Program-made: the position numbers and the translations under genes | In this document: positions 18,349-26,658 of the stretch, piece after piece | How the letters are laid out: every line of letters begins with the position of its first letter | Position numbering within the stretch: position 1 is the stretch's first letter | From: Novosphingobium fluoreni | GTDB lineage: Bacteria > Pseudomonadota > Alphaproteobacteria > Sphingomonadales > Sphingomonadaceae | Direction: 5' to 3' | Assembly: GCF_014196615.1 (NCBI RefSeq) | Contig: NZ_JACIDY010000001.1 | Location: forward strand, 434,001-498,000 | DNA: 64,000 nucleotides | Notes under the pieces: model-generated | What the model was told of the DNA's origin: nothing | Seen by the model: the letters and a program-made list of their open reading frames with translations, nothing else | The model's database searches: none

Positions 18349-19245
18349 TCAGCCCGCTGCCTTCTTCGCGCGCCACACCTGCCACAACACTGCGGGTGCG
18401 GCGAGCACCGGGTGCTTCTCACGCCAGGGTGTCAGGTGAACGGCGATGCCGGTATGCCGCTCCACCTTCCACGCGCCGTAGCGGGCCGCGCCTTCGAATG
18501 TGGTGGAGGCTCGCACCAGCCGCACCAGATTGTAGAATTTGCCCAGCCGTTGCCGCTTGCGCCACCAGCGCAGCAGGGCGGCGCGGCGCGATGGGGCAAG
18601 CTCGGGGCGGAGCGTACCATCGGGCAGACGGGTGAAGGCGATGCCCTCCGCCGCCAAGGCCAGCGGCAGCAGCCCGTCGAAATGCTCGCGATTGGCGGCC
18701 AGGATCGAATCTTCTCGTCCGCTTTTCTCCACGCGGAATTCGGCGGCGTAAGTCGCGCGGAACAAGGCGCGCCAGTAGCTGTCCGGCGTGCCCGCGTCTG
18801 GCCCCAGGGCGACGGCCAGCCGCGCGGCAGTGCGCGCGGCTTGCGCCACCGCGTCCCGCGTGTCTTGCGCGGCCCCTTCGTTGCGGCACCACACCAAGCC
18901 GGAGGGCTGCACGAAGCGCGCCCAGATCGTGGTGTCGATCAGTTGCCCGGCGGCGGCGGCGGAAAAGGTCGCCAGCGTCATCGTCGCCACTTTCGCCCGC
19001 AGGGTCACGCCCTGATGGTCCCATTCGTGATAGCTGACGCGCGGCCAGATCCCGCGCTCGATCGGGCCGGACGTCAGCACGTAGAAATCGAGGACGCCGT
19101 CCAGCAGCATCGTGCGCAAGTTGGAGCCGTAGAACAGCACCGAAAGCACGTCTGGTCCGGCAAGTCTCTCGGCGAAAGCGGCCACTTCGGGCATCACCGG
19201 CCGCGCCAGTGCGCTGGCGGTCCGCCCGGTCAACGTGTTGATCAT
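18349..19245 (-). CDS. Tam41-like nucleotidyltransferase (possible CDP-lipid synthase)
   Basis: A 298-residue protein. The motif LSVLFYGSNLR (residues 34-44) followed by GVLDFYVLTSG (50-60) is a polymerase-beta type nucleotidyltransferase site. The later segment TIWARFVQPSGLVW and especially RALFRATYAAEFRVE (159-173) match, in order and spacing, the conserved blocks I know from mitochondrial Tam41 CDP-diacylglycerol synthases. Tam41 makes CDP-diacylglycerol from phosphatidate and CTP as a peripheral membrane protein. The start codon overlaps the stop of the lipid kinase by 4 bp (ATGA), so product transfer kinase to Tam41-like enzyme is likely. The family call is from memory of motifs. Confidence 0.65.
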   Translation of the reverse strand: MINTLTGRTASALARPVMPEVAAFAERLAGPDVLSVLFYGSNLRTMLLDGVLDFYVLTSGPIERGIWPRVSYHEWDHQGVTLRAKVATMTLATFSAAAAGQLIDTTIWARFVQPSGLVWCRNEGAAQDTRDAVAQAARTAARLAVALGPDAGTPDSYWRALFRATYAAEFRVEKSGREDSILAANREHFDGLLPLALAAEGIAFTRLPDGTLRPELAPSRRAALLRWWRKRQRLGKFYNLVRLVRASTTFEGAARYGAWKVERHTGIAVHLTPWREKHPVLAAPAVLWQVWRAKKAAG

Positions 19246-20288
19246 GGCACCACGAAAGTCAGCGTCGGCCCTTCCTGAAGGACATAATGCCCCGCCGGGA
19301 ACGCCTCTCCGTCCAGGATGAAAGCGCCGCCCAGATCGAAGTCGATCGGCCCTGTGGCGACCCGGTGCGCACCGGCGCGTTGCATGAAACGGGGCAGCAA
19401 CCCCAGCAGCATCACCGGCAGCATCAGCAGCAGCCACCGCACCGGAGCGTCCAGCACCGCCAGCTTCAGGCCCGCCGGCGGATTGGGGCCGAACGGGCGC
19501 AGGCCCAGCGGAAACTTCTCGAACGTGGTGGCGATCGCCATGAACCGCTCGTCCGGAGCGCCTGGCCCGCGCCGGGGCAGTTCGCGCCCGGACACCAGAT
19601 TGCGCAGGCGCATCCGCGTGCTGGAACGCCAGGTGTTGCCCGCTTTCCCGAACACGATCTGCAGGATGCACCAGGCGATGGTAAGGCCGACGGCGAAGCT
19701 GTTGAAGGCGCCGCGCCGATGCGCGGCCTGCCCGGCCTCGGTGCCGATGGTGAACACGCCCGAACCCAGAAAGAAGCCCAGGACACCGGCGCCGCGATCT
19801 TCCTCGCCCTTGGCGGTGATCCGCATCGGCCGACGCAGCACCACCTCGCCCTGACGCGCAGCGACCAGCGCCTCGGCCAGGCTCCAGTGGTTGGGCAGCC
19901 CCAGATCGACGGCCAGGGCGTTGGTCTTGCCCTTGGGCAAAACGATCAGCGAGGGCCAGTTATCGCCGAAGATCGGCGCGCCGCAGGTCAGCACATCGCG
20001 CACGGTGCCGTCCCCGCCATCGATCGCCAGGTAATCGATCCCCCGCTCGGCGAATTCGCGCAGACTGTCGGACAGCGCTTCGCGGCTGTGGGGCGTCTCG
20101 GTCAGGATGTTGGAGCAATCGGCCAGTTCCGCCGGGCTGCCCACGTTGCGATGGCTGCGCGGATTGCGCACGATGCCCACCAGGGGCACCGCTCGCCCTT
20201 GCGGGACATAGCGCGTCACCGCGTGGCTCGCGTCGCCGCGCCCATAGCCGCCGCCGAGCGGCTCGAATTCGTAGATCGTTCCGTGCAC
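19242..20288 (-). CDS. Diacylglycerol/sphingolipid kinase family protein
   Basis: A 348-residue protein of the DAGK catalytic family (YegS/DgkB/ceramide kinase group). The ATP-binding GGDGTVRDVL is at 91-100 and the late motif ILDGEAFPAG at about 327. The second glycine-rich loop, usually PxGTxNDFAR, is LPKGKTNALAVDLGLP here. Two hydrophobic segments (about 193-210 and 280-300) may anchor it to the membrane. The lipid substrate may be diacylglycerol, a long-chain base or ceramide; the Caulobacter ceramide kinase belongs to the same family. First gene of the minus-strand lipid operon. Confidence 0.82.
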   Translation of the reverse strand: MHGTIYEFEPLGGGYGRGDASHAVTRYVPQGRAVPLVGIVRNPRSHRNVGSPAELADCSNILTETPHSREALSDSLREFAERGIDYLAIDGGDGTVRDVLTCGAPIFGDNWPSLIVLPKGKTNALAVDLGLPNHWSLAEALVAARQGEVVLRRPMRITAKGEEDRGAGVLGFFLGSGVFTIGTEAGQAAHRRGAFNSFAVGLTIAWCILQIVFGKAGNTWRSSTRMRLRNLVSGRELPRRGPGAPDERFMAIATTFEKFPLGLRPFGPNPPAGLKLAVLDAPVRWLLLMLPVMLLGLLPRFMQRAGAHRVATGPIDFDLGGAFILDGEAFPAGHYVLQEGPTLTFVVP

Positions 20289-20433
20289 AATCCGCCCTAC
20301 GTAAGGAGAGTGGCGCTGGAAATCACCCTATTTCCGCTGCGGACATCCCGATGTTACAGTTCGGTGGCATTCGGGATCGGCCTGATCCGCCCCGGCATTG
20401 CCCGAGGCCAGGCGCTGCACTAGGGCTGCGGCA

Positions 20434-21582
20434 ATGGTCGCATCGCAAATCACTCCGGCTTTCCAGATCATCGGCAGCAATCCCACGCGCCTGTGGGGCA
20501 TGGACGTGGCCGAGCGTACACGCAGGATCGCCACCGCCGCTGGCCTCTCGGTGCGACAGGGGGACGATGCTCCGGCGCTGCTGGTGAACGCCGCCTTTGC
20601 ATTCGATCCGCCGTGGCTGCGCCATATCGCCGCGCATCCGGGCCTAGTGCTGACGCTGGGCGGCGTGCCGGTGCTGGCCCACGCTATTGACGCACAAGAC
20701 GCGCAGGCCGTGGCGGACGCGATGGCCGGGCAGCGCCACCTCGATCCGCGAGGCGCGCTGCAAATCCTAGCCTTCGAAGATGGCCCGACGATCGAGAACA
20801 AGGCGCTGCGCAAGCGTGAGACGCCGTTCGTCACGCCGCTGCGGCCGGACACCGTGCGCACGATCGAGCGGGCAAGCTACTTCGGCGCCTACAAGGGCGT
20901 CACCGATATCCTGACCAAGTACCTGTGGCCCGAATGGGCGCTGGTGCTGACCCGCATCTGCGCGCGCATTGGGCTGACGCCCAACATGGTGACGACGATC
21001 GGCGCGGTGCTGTGCGTGCTGGCCACCTGGTGCTTTGCCGAAGGGCGCTACTGGTTGGGCATGGCGCTGGGCCTGGGCTTCATGGTGCTGGATACCGTGG
21101 ACGGCAAGCTGGCGCGGTGCACCATCACCTCGTCCGCATGGGGCAATGTCTTCGATCATGGCATGGACCTGGTGCATCCGCCGTTCTGGTGGTGGTTCTG
21201 GGCCACGGGGCTGGTCCACTGGGGCCTGGCCTACGATACCGAGACCTTCTGGTGGGTGCAGGGCGCGATCCAGCTGGGCTACTGGGTGCAGCGCGCGATC
21301 GAGGGCGTGTTCATGCGCCAGAACGGGCAGATGCACATCCACGTCTGGCGGCGGTTCGACAGCAAGTTTCGCCTGATTACCGCCCGCCGCAATCCCAACA
21401 TGGTGATCCTGTTCATCGCGACGGCCCTCGGCAGGCCGGACGTGGGCCTGATCCTGGTCGCGTGGTGGACGGCGATCTCCTGCCTCGTCCATGGCATACG
21501 GCTGGTGCAGGCGTGGATCGTGCGATCCCGTGGCGAGCCGATCACCAGCTGGCTATCCGATGAAGGATCGATCCAACGATGA
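20434..21582 (+). CDS. CDP-alcohol phosphatidyltransferase with a nucleotidyltransferase-like N-terminal domain
   Basis: A 382-residue integral membrane enzyme. The CDP-alcohol phosphotransferase signature DxxDGxxAR...GxxxDxxxD is complete: LDTVDGKLAR at 219-228, then G and FDHGMD at about 240-245. The roughly 150-residue N-terminal part (IIGSNPTRLWGMDVAERTRR and on) looks like a worn MobA-type domain without the catalytic Lys/Asp pattern. The enzyme joins a CDP-activated lipid or alcohol to an acceptor, making a phosphodiester head-group. It is divergent from the lipid kinase and overlaps the HIT gene by 4 bp. ATG 20434 was chosen over 20398 because the earlier residues look like noise. Head-group unknown. 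Confidence 0.8.
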   Translation: MVASQITPAFQIIGSNPTRLWGMDVAERTRRIATAAGLSVRQGDDAPALLVNAAFAFDPPWLRHIAAHPGLVLTLGGVPVLAHAIDAQDAQAVADAMAGQRHLDPRGALQILAFEDGPTIENKALRKRETPFVTPLRPDTVRTIERASYFGAYKGVTDILTKYLWPEWALVLTRICARIGLTPNMVTTIGAVLCVLATWCFAEGRYWLGMALGLGFMVLDTVDGKLARCTITSSAWGNVFDHGMDLVHPPFWWWFWATGLVHWGLAYDTETFWWVQGAIQLGYWVQRAIEGVFMRQNGQMHIHVWRRFDSKFRLITARRNPNMVILFIATALGRPDVGLILVAWWTAISCLVHGIRLVQAWIVRSRGEPITSWLSDEGSIQR

Positions 21583-22001
21583 ACGAGACGATCCGCAAGT
21601 TCGGCTACCCGGCTACGCTGGTGGCCGAACACGATCACTGGGTCGTCCTGCTGCGCCCCGCACAGCCGACGCTGGGCAGCCTGGTGCTGGCCGCCAAGTC
21701 CGACGTCACCGCGTTCGGCGACTTGCCGACACAGGCTCATGCCGAACTGAAAGTGGTCACCAGCGCGATCGAGACGGCGCTGCGCGGTTTTGTCGACTAT
21801 GCCAAGCTCAATTACCTGATGCTGATGATGGTCGATCCGCACGTCCACTTTCACGTGATCCCCCGTTACGAAGGGTCGCGCGAGTGGCAGGGAAAGCAGT
21901 TTCCCGATGCCGGCTGGCCCAAGGTGCCAGACCTCTCCGCCGCCGTGGCGTTGAGCGAGGATGACATCGCCGATCTGGTACGGCAGCTGCAAGCCGCCTG
22001 A
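21579..22001 (+). CDS. HIT family protein
   Basis: A 140-residue histidine-triad protein. The triad is His88, His90, His92 in DPHVHFHVIPRY. HIT enzymes split or transfer nucleotidyl groups, as in AMP-phosphoesters or GalT-type reactions. Its start overlaps the stop of the CDP-alcohol transferase by 4 bp, so it belongs to that operon and may hydrolyse a nucleotide by-product or an activated head-group. No other domain is present. Confidence 0.9.
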   Translation: MNETIRKFGYPATLVAEHDHWVVLLRPAQPTLGSLVLAAKSDVTAFGDLPTQAHAELKVVTSAIETALRGFVDYAKLNYLMLMMVDPHVHFHVIPRYEGSREWQGKQFPDAGWPKVPDLSAAVALSEDDIADLVRQLQAA

Positions 22002-22027
22002 GAACGGCTGTCCGCACAGGCCCCCCC

Positions 22028-23176
22028 ATGCGCACCATCGGGTTTTCCCTCATCGGCGGCAGCCACCAGTTTCTCCATGGCCTTCCCGTTGCCGCCGCCC
22101 TGTCCCGGCGATCAGGCGTCGTGGTCGAGGTTTTCGTCGTTTCCGACGCCGATGCGGACAGAGCGCGCGAGATGCTCAACGCCTTCGGCGCGGGCGCGGT
22201 CGAGGTTATCGTTTTACGGCTCCCGCGCTTTGTGGAGCGGGCGGCCCGGCGGGAAGGCGCGGCGGCACCGCTGAAGACGCTGCGGCTGGCGTGGTGGAGC
22301 ATGCGCATGCGTCGCTGCACCACGATCGTGGCACTGGAGCGGACGTCAGCGCTTCTGGCCCGCTTGCCCGGCCACTGTCCGCCCTTGATACAAATACCGC
22401 ACGGCGTCGGCGGGGCGCGTCGCGCTGGGGGGAACGGCGTTGACGGTCGTTTTTCCGCATTCGATCTTGCCTTGGTCGCGGGAGAAGCGGATCGCCGCAG
22501 CACGATCGACGCGGGGCTGCTTCCGGCGGAGCGGGTGCAGGTGGTTGGCCAGATCAAGCTTTCGGGGCTCAACCGGCTGGGCCTGCTGCAGCGGAAACGG
22601 CTTTTCGCCAATGCGCGCCCGACGATTCTCTACAACCCGCATTTTCATCCTCGCCGGGGAAGCTGGGAGCAGTTCGGCCGCGCGCTGATCGATGCGCTCG
22701 GCCAGGATCGCGCCTTCAACCTTATCGTCGCCCCGCATGTTCGGTTGTTTGCCGATGCGTCCGCGAGCGAGCGGGAAGCGCTAGAGGCGCTGGGCGATCC
22801 GGACTGGCTGATCATCGACACGGGCTCCAGCCGTTCGATGGACATGACCTACACCCTGGGCGCGGACATCTATCTGGGGGACTTCAGCAGCCAGCTATAC
22901 GAATGGCTGATCTTCCCTCGGCCTTGCGTATTCATCGACCAGGTCGGCGATGGTGGTGCCGGGGATACGAAGCTGCCCGAAATGTGGAGCATGGGCGAAA
23001 CGGTAACGTCGTTCCCCGACTTGCTGCGGGCGCTGTCTAGAGCCAGTGTCTCTCACTCTGACTATCGCCATCGCCAGTCCGCGCTGATGCACGATGCTGT
23101 AGGTGATTTCCGCGAGCTTGCGGACGAAGTTGCAGCAGATGCCATCGTCGCTTTTCTGGATGCCCGGCAGCTTTAG
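22028..23176 (+). CDS. Glycerophosphotransferase-like protein (TagB/TagF type)
   Basis: A 382-residue protein with a GT-B-like layout. The start MRTIGFSLIGGSHQFLHG looks like a nucleotide-sugar binding Rossmann domain, and the C-terminal half contains ILYNPHFHPRRGSW (about 202-216) and DIYLGDFSSQLYEWLIF (about 278-295), which correspond to the two signature blocks of CDP-glycerol glycerophosphotransferases (YAPTHR and DxxxSDYSS). No signal peptide. It follows the HIT gene by 26 bp and precedes the convergent cytidylyltransferase. It may transfer a polyol phosphate onto a lipid or glycan. Donor and acceptor are unknown; family assignment is inference. Confidence 0.6.
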   Translation: MRTIGFSLIGGSHQFLHGLPVAAALSRRSGVVVEVFVVSDADADRAREMLNAFGAGAVEVIVLRLPRFVERAARREGAAAPLKTLRLAWWSMRMRRCTTIVALERTSALLARLPGHCPPLIQIPHGVGGARRAGGNGVDGRFSAFDLALVAGEADRRSTIDAGLLPAERVQVVGQIKLSGLNRLGLLQRKRLFANARPTILYNPHFHPRRGSWEQFGRALIDALGQDRAFNLIVAPHVRLFADASASEREALEALGDPDWLIIDTGSSRSMDMTYTLGADIYLGDFSSQLYEWLIFPRPCVFIDQVGDGGAGDTKLPEMWSMGETVTSFPDLLRALSRASVSHSDYRHRQSALMHDAVGDFRELADEVAADAIVAFLDARQL

Positions 23177-23204
23177 CCCGGTCCCGTGAGAGGCCGGGTC
23201 GCCG

Positions 23205-23963
23205 TCAGCCCGCCGTCGCCCAGCGATCCGTGAGCGCGGTGGCGATCTCGATGTCGTTCAGGAAGTCCACCTCGGCCCACTCCTGCCCTTCGATCGATAC
23301 GGTGCCGACCTTGCCGGTGGGCGCGATGCTGTCGATCACCTTGAGGTACCAGTGCTGCACCCCTTCCGGCGTGCGCATCGCCTGGCGCACAGTTTCGCGG
23401 AACAGGTTTACGCCCTCGCCACGAAACGCCAGGAAGCCGATCGATTCCGCGTTGGACTGCGCCGCCGTCAGCGTCTTGCCGATGTGGACCAGCTTGTCGC
23501 CCGCCCGCTCTACCTTCATGTCGTCGCTATCGTAGGCGGGTTTCACGTCCACCGTCACGGTGATCGGCCAGCCCCCGTCCTGTGGATGATCGGCCTGCTG
23601 CACCGTGCGCACCAGCTCTTCAGAAACCAGCGTGTCGCCATTTAGAATCAGGAAATCGCCCTGCATCTGCTCCCGCACGATCCAGCATGATCCCAGGTTG
23701 TCCGCCACTTTGTAGAACGGGTTGAAGCGGGTGGTGATGGTGACGCGGGGATCGTCGATGCCCGCCACCACCGCGTCCACCATGTCGGTCATGAAGCCGG
23801 TGACGACATCGATGTGCTTCACGCCGCCGCGCGCCAGCATTTCGATCTGCCATTCAATCAGGGTGCGGCCCGAAAAGTCGATCAGGCACTTGGGCCGCTC
23901 GGCGGTAAGAGGCAGCATGCGCGAGCCTTGCCCGGCGCTCAGGAGGATAGCGTGTTCGATCAT
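23205..23963 (-). CDS. LicC-like NTP (cytidylyl)transferase
   Basis: A 252-residue sugar-phosphate nucleotidyltransferase. Motif AILLSAGQGSRMLPLTAERPKCL (nucleotide loop plus Lys) is at the start, and the metal Asp is in DFLILNGDTL. The later EWAEVDFLNDIEIA (Glu/Asp pair) is typical of phosphocholine or inositol-phosphate cytidylyltransferases. It could make CDP-choline, CDP-inositol or a related activated alcohol. It sits convergent to the glycerophosphotransferase-like gene and divergent from the flippase, inside the lipid/glycan cluster. Substrate unknown. Confidence 0.75.
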   Translation of the reverse strand: MIEHAILLSAGQGSRMLPLTAERPKCLIDFSGRTLIEWQIEMLARGGVKHIDVVTGFMTDMVDAVVAGIDDPRVTITTRFNPFYKVADNLGSCWIVREQMQGDFLILNGDTLVSEELVRTVQQADHPQDGGWPITVTVDVKPAYDSDDMKVERAGDKLVHIGKTLTAAQSNAESIGFLAFRGEGVNLFRETVRQAMRTPEGVQHWYLKVIDSIAPTGKVGTVSIEGQEWAEVDFLNDIEIATALTDRWATAG

Positions 23964-24028
23964 GGCAGCCCTCTAGCCGTCTGCCGCCAACCTTGCCAGC
24001 ACTCCCCGAATGGCGCAAAGGAGCGGCA

Positions 24029-25375
24029 ATGCCTGCCGACCGCGACAAGCCTAGCTCTCCCCTTGCGCGGATCCTGGCCAACACGGCCTGGCTGATGGGC
24101 GGCAAGGGTTTCGGCGCGATCTGCAGCATCGTCTATCTGGCGATCCTGACGCGGACGCTGGGCCTTAAGGGTTTCGGGCACTTTTCCCTGATTTTCGGCA
24201 CGGCGCAGGCGCTGATTGCGATCGCCGGGTTCCAGACTTGGCGCGTGGTCGTGCGTTATGGCGCGGCGCATATTCATGACAAGCAATGGGCGGCGTTCGG
24301 GCGATTGGGAATGTTCGCCGGCGTGCTTGACGCCATGGGCGCGGCGCTGGGCTGCGTGATCGCGGCGGTGGTGTTCTTCGCCTTCGCCCACCTGCTGGAC
24401 CTGAACGAATCCTACATCGTGCCCGGCTTCCTGTTCTGCTGCGCGCAATTGTGGGCGCTGGTTTCCGCGCCTACCGGGATCGTGCGGGCGCTCAACAAGT
24501 TTCAGATGGCGGTCTATGTCGAGGCGGTGGTGCCGCTGGGCCGGCTGGTCGGCGCTGTGGCGGTATGGCTGCTGGCGCCCAGCGTCGGCTGGTTCCTGTT
24601 CGTCTGGGCGCTGGTCGATCTGCTGGAGGCCGCGCTCTACTGGATGATGGCGCGCCGGCTCGCGCCCGAAAGCGTCCAGTGGCGCTACTTAAAGGACTAC
24701 CGCCGCACGCTGGAGGAGAACCCGGGCCTCTGGCATTTTTTCTGGGTAACCTTTGCCGGATCCACGATCGATGCCTTGACCAAGAACGGGCCATTGCTCG
24801 TCGTCGGCGGGGTGATCGGCACGCGCGCGGCGGGCTTGTATCGCTTGGCCAGCCAGCTTTCGCAGGCGCTCAGCAAGTTTTCGACGATGCTGACCCGCTC
24901 CGTCTATGCCGAGGTTTCGCGGATGCGCGTGGCGTCCACCATGCAGGAGTTCCGGCGGCTGGCGGTGCAGACCAGCCTGATCGCGGGCGCGGGCGGAATC
25001 GTGGTGGTGCTGGTGGCGCTGCTGGCCGGGCGCTGGCTGCTGGGCCTGATCGGCGGCGAGGATTTCGAAGGCGGTGCGGCGATCCTGGTCCCGCTGGCGA
25101 TCGCGGCCAGCTTCGATCTGGCCAGCGTGGCGTTCGAGCCGGTGCTGCACTCCACCGGCAAGGCGCAGCATTCGCTGACCGCGCGGTTGATCGGATTGGC
25201 GGTGATGGCGGTGGCGGTGGGCACGCTCCTGCACTTCGGCGCGATCGGCGCGGCCTGGGGCGTCGCCATCGGCTCGGCTGCGCTCTACGTGGTGATGGGG
25301 GCGATGGCATTTGCCACCTTGCGCAAGCTGCAGGGCGAAGAGCCGCTGCAACCCGCGCCGCAGCAAGGCGCCTGA
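24029..25375 (+). CDS. Oligosaccharide flippase family protein
   Basis: A 448-residue inner-membrane protein of the MOP exporter superfamily (Wzx-like). The N-terminus NTAWLMGGKGFGAICSIVYLA and the repeated helix pairs are typical, with about 12-14 hydrophobic segments. ATG 24029 is preceded by AAAGGAG. Such proteins flip lipid-linked oligosaccharides or lipid precursors across the inner membrane. Given its neighbours, the cargo could be a lipid-linked glycan made by the cluster, or an EPS unit. It is divergent from the cytidylyltransferase gene. Confidence 0.8.
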   Translation: MPADRDKPSSPLARILANTAWLMGGKGFGAICSIVYLAILTRTLGLKGFGHFSLIFGTAQALIAIAGFQTWRVVVRYGAAHIHDKQWAAFGRLGMFAGVLDAMGAALGCVIAAVVFFAFAHLLDLNESYIVPGFLFCCAQLWALVSAPTGIVRALNKFQMAVYVEAVVPLGRLVGAVAVWLLAPSVGWFLFVWALVDLLEAALYWMMARRLAPESVQWRYLKDYRRTLEENPGLWHFFWVTFAGSTIDALTKNGPLLVVGGVIGTRAAGLYRLASQLSQALSKFSTMLTRSVYAEVSRMRVASTMQEFRRLAVQTSLIAGAGGIVVVLVALLAGRWLLGLIGGEDFEGGAAILVPLAIAASFDLASVAFEPVLHSTGKAQHSLTARLIGLAVMAVAVGTLLHFGAIGAAWGVAIGSAALYVVMGAMAFATLRKLQGEEPLQPAPQQGA

Positions 25376-25415
25376 TCAACCTCGACAGGTTCGCCCCGAC
25401 AGGTACACTGAGGCG

Positions 25416-26624
25416 ATGACAGCCACTCTCATCGCCGACGCCCAAGGGCTGGCGGACCGCATCACCGGCTTGCGCCGGGCGATCCACGCTGAGCCCGAAA
25501 TCGGGCTGCACACCCCCAAGACTCGGGACAAGATCCGCACCGCGCTGGCCCATCTGCCGTTGGAATGGCGCGAAGGGCCATCCACCACCGGCCTCGTCGC
25601 CACGTTGAAGGGCGCCGATACCGGCCGCGCCGTGCTGTTGCGCGGGGACATGGATGCGCTGCCGATGCCGGAGGAAACCGGGCTGGACTTCGCCTCCACC
25701 ATCCCCGGCGTGATGCATGCTTGCGGGCATGATGCGCACGTCGCGATGCTGGCGGGCGCGGCGGAGCTGTTGTGCGCCAGGGCCGCGACGCTGCAGGGCG
25801 AAGTGCGCTTCATGTTCCAGCCGGGCGAGGAGGGGCATCACGGCGCGCGCTTCATGCTGGACGATGGCCTGCTGGGCGGCGGAGCGGACGGCGTGCCGTT
25901 GCCGGACGCCGCCTTTGCGCTGCATGTGATGCCCAATGCGCCGCACGGACTGTTCGGCGGCCGGGCGGGTGCGTTGCTGGCGTCGGCGGACCAGATAGAG
26001 ATCACGGTGATGGGGCGGGGCGGCCATGCCTCCATGCCCCACGCCACGCTCGATCCGATGCCGATCGCGTGCGAGATCGTGACCGCGCTGCAAGCCATGG
26101 TGACGCGCAAGTTCAGCGTGTTCGATCCCGTAGTCGTCACCATCGCCAAGATCGAGTGTGGCACCGCGCACAACGTCATCGCCGATACCGCGCGGCTGAC
26201 GGGCACGATGCGCTCGCTCTCGCCCGCCAACCGCGCGAAGCTGCGCGCGGAAGTGGAGCGGCTCGCTACCGGGATCGCCACCGCCCATGGCCTCAGCGCC
26301 GAGTTGACGATTCACGAGGGCTTCCCCGTGACGCTATGCGATCCGTCCGCGGTCGATTTCGGCGAGCGAGTGACGCAGGACCTGTTCGGGCCGGGCGGCT
26401 TCCTGCGCTTGCCCGATCCGATCATGGGTGCGGAAGACTTCGCCTATGTTTTGGAGAAAGTGCCCGGCGCGATGTTCTTCCTGGGTGTCAGCCATGAGGG
26501 CGAGGATTGGCAGCACTGCTGCGGCATCCACTCCACTCGTATGCAGGTGGATGAAAGCACCATGCCGCGTGGTGCAGCCCTGCTGGCGGGACTGGCCGAG
26601 CGCTTCCTGGCGGAGGGGTTCTAG
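25416..26624 (+). CDS. M20 family metallopeptidase (amidohydrolase)
   Basis: A 402-residue zinc amidohydrolase of the M20 family, close in motifs to hippurate or indole-acetyl-amino-acid hydrolases. It shows RAIHAEPEIGLHTPKT, the metal-binding RGDMDALPMPE and ACGHDAHVAML, and EEGHHGARFMLDDGL with the catalytic/metal Glu. The dimerisation domain (about 190-300) contains GRGGHASMPHATLDP. It hydrolyses N-acyl amino acids or similar amides; the exact substrate is not visible. It starts 40 bp after the flippase gene. No signal peptide. Confidence 0.9.
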   Translation: MTATLIADAQGLADRITGLRRAIHAEPEIGLHTPKTRDKIRTALAHLPLEWREGPSTTGLVATLKGADTGRAVLLRGDMDALPMPEETGLDFASTIPGVMHACGHDAHVAMLAGAAELLCARAATLQGEVRFMFQPGEEGHHGARFMLDDGLLGGGADGVPLPDAAFALHVMPNAPHGLFGGRAGALLASADQIEITVMGRGGHASMPHATLDPMPIACEIVTALQAMVTRKFSVFDPVVVTIAKIECGTAHNVIADTARLTGTMRSLSPANRAKLRAEVERLATGIATAHGLSAELTIHEGFPVTLCDPSAVDFGERVTQDLFGPGGFLRLPDPIMGAEDFAYVLEKVPGAMFFLGVSHEGEDWQHCCGIHSTRMQVDESTMPRGAALLAGLAERFLAEGF

Positions 26625-26658
26625 CTCCCCGGCGCTCACCGTGATTTCGCGGTAGCGG

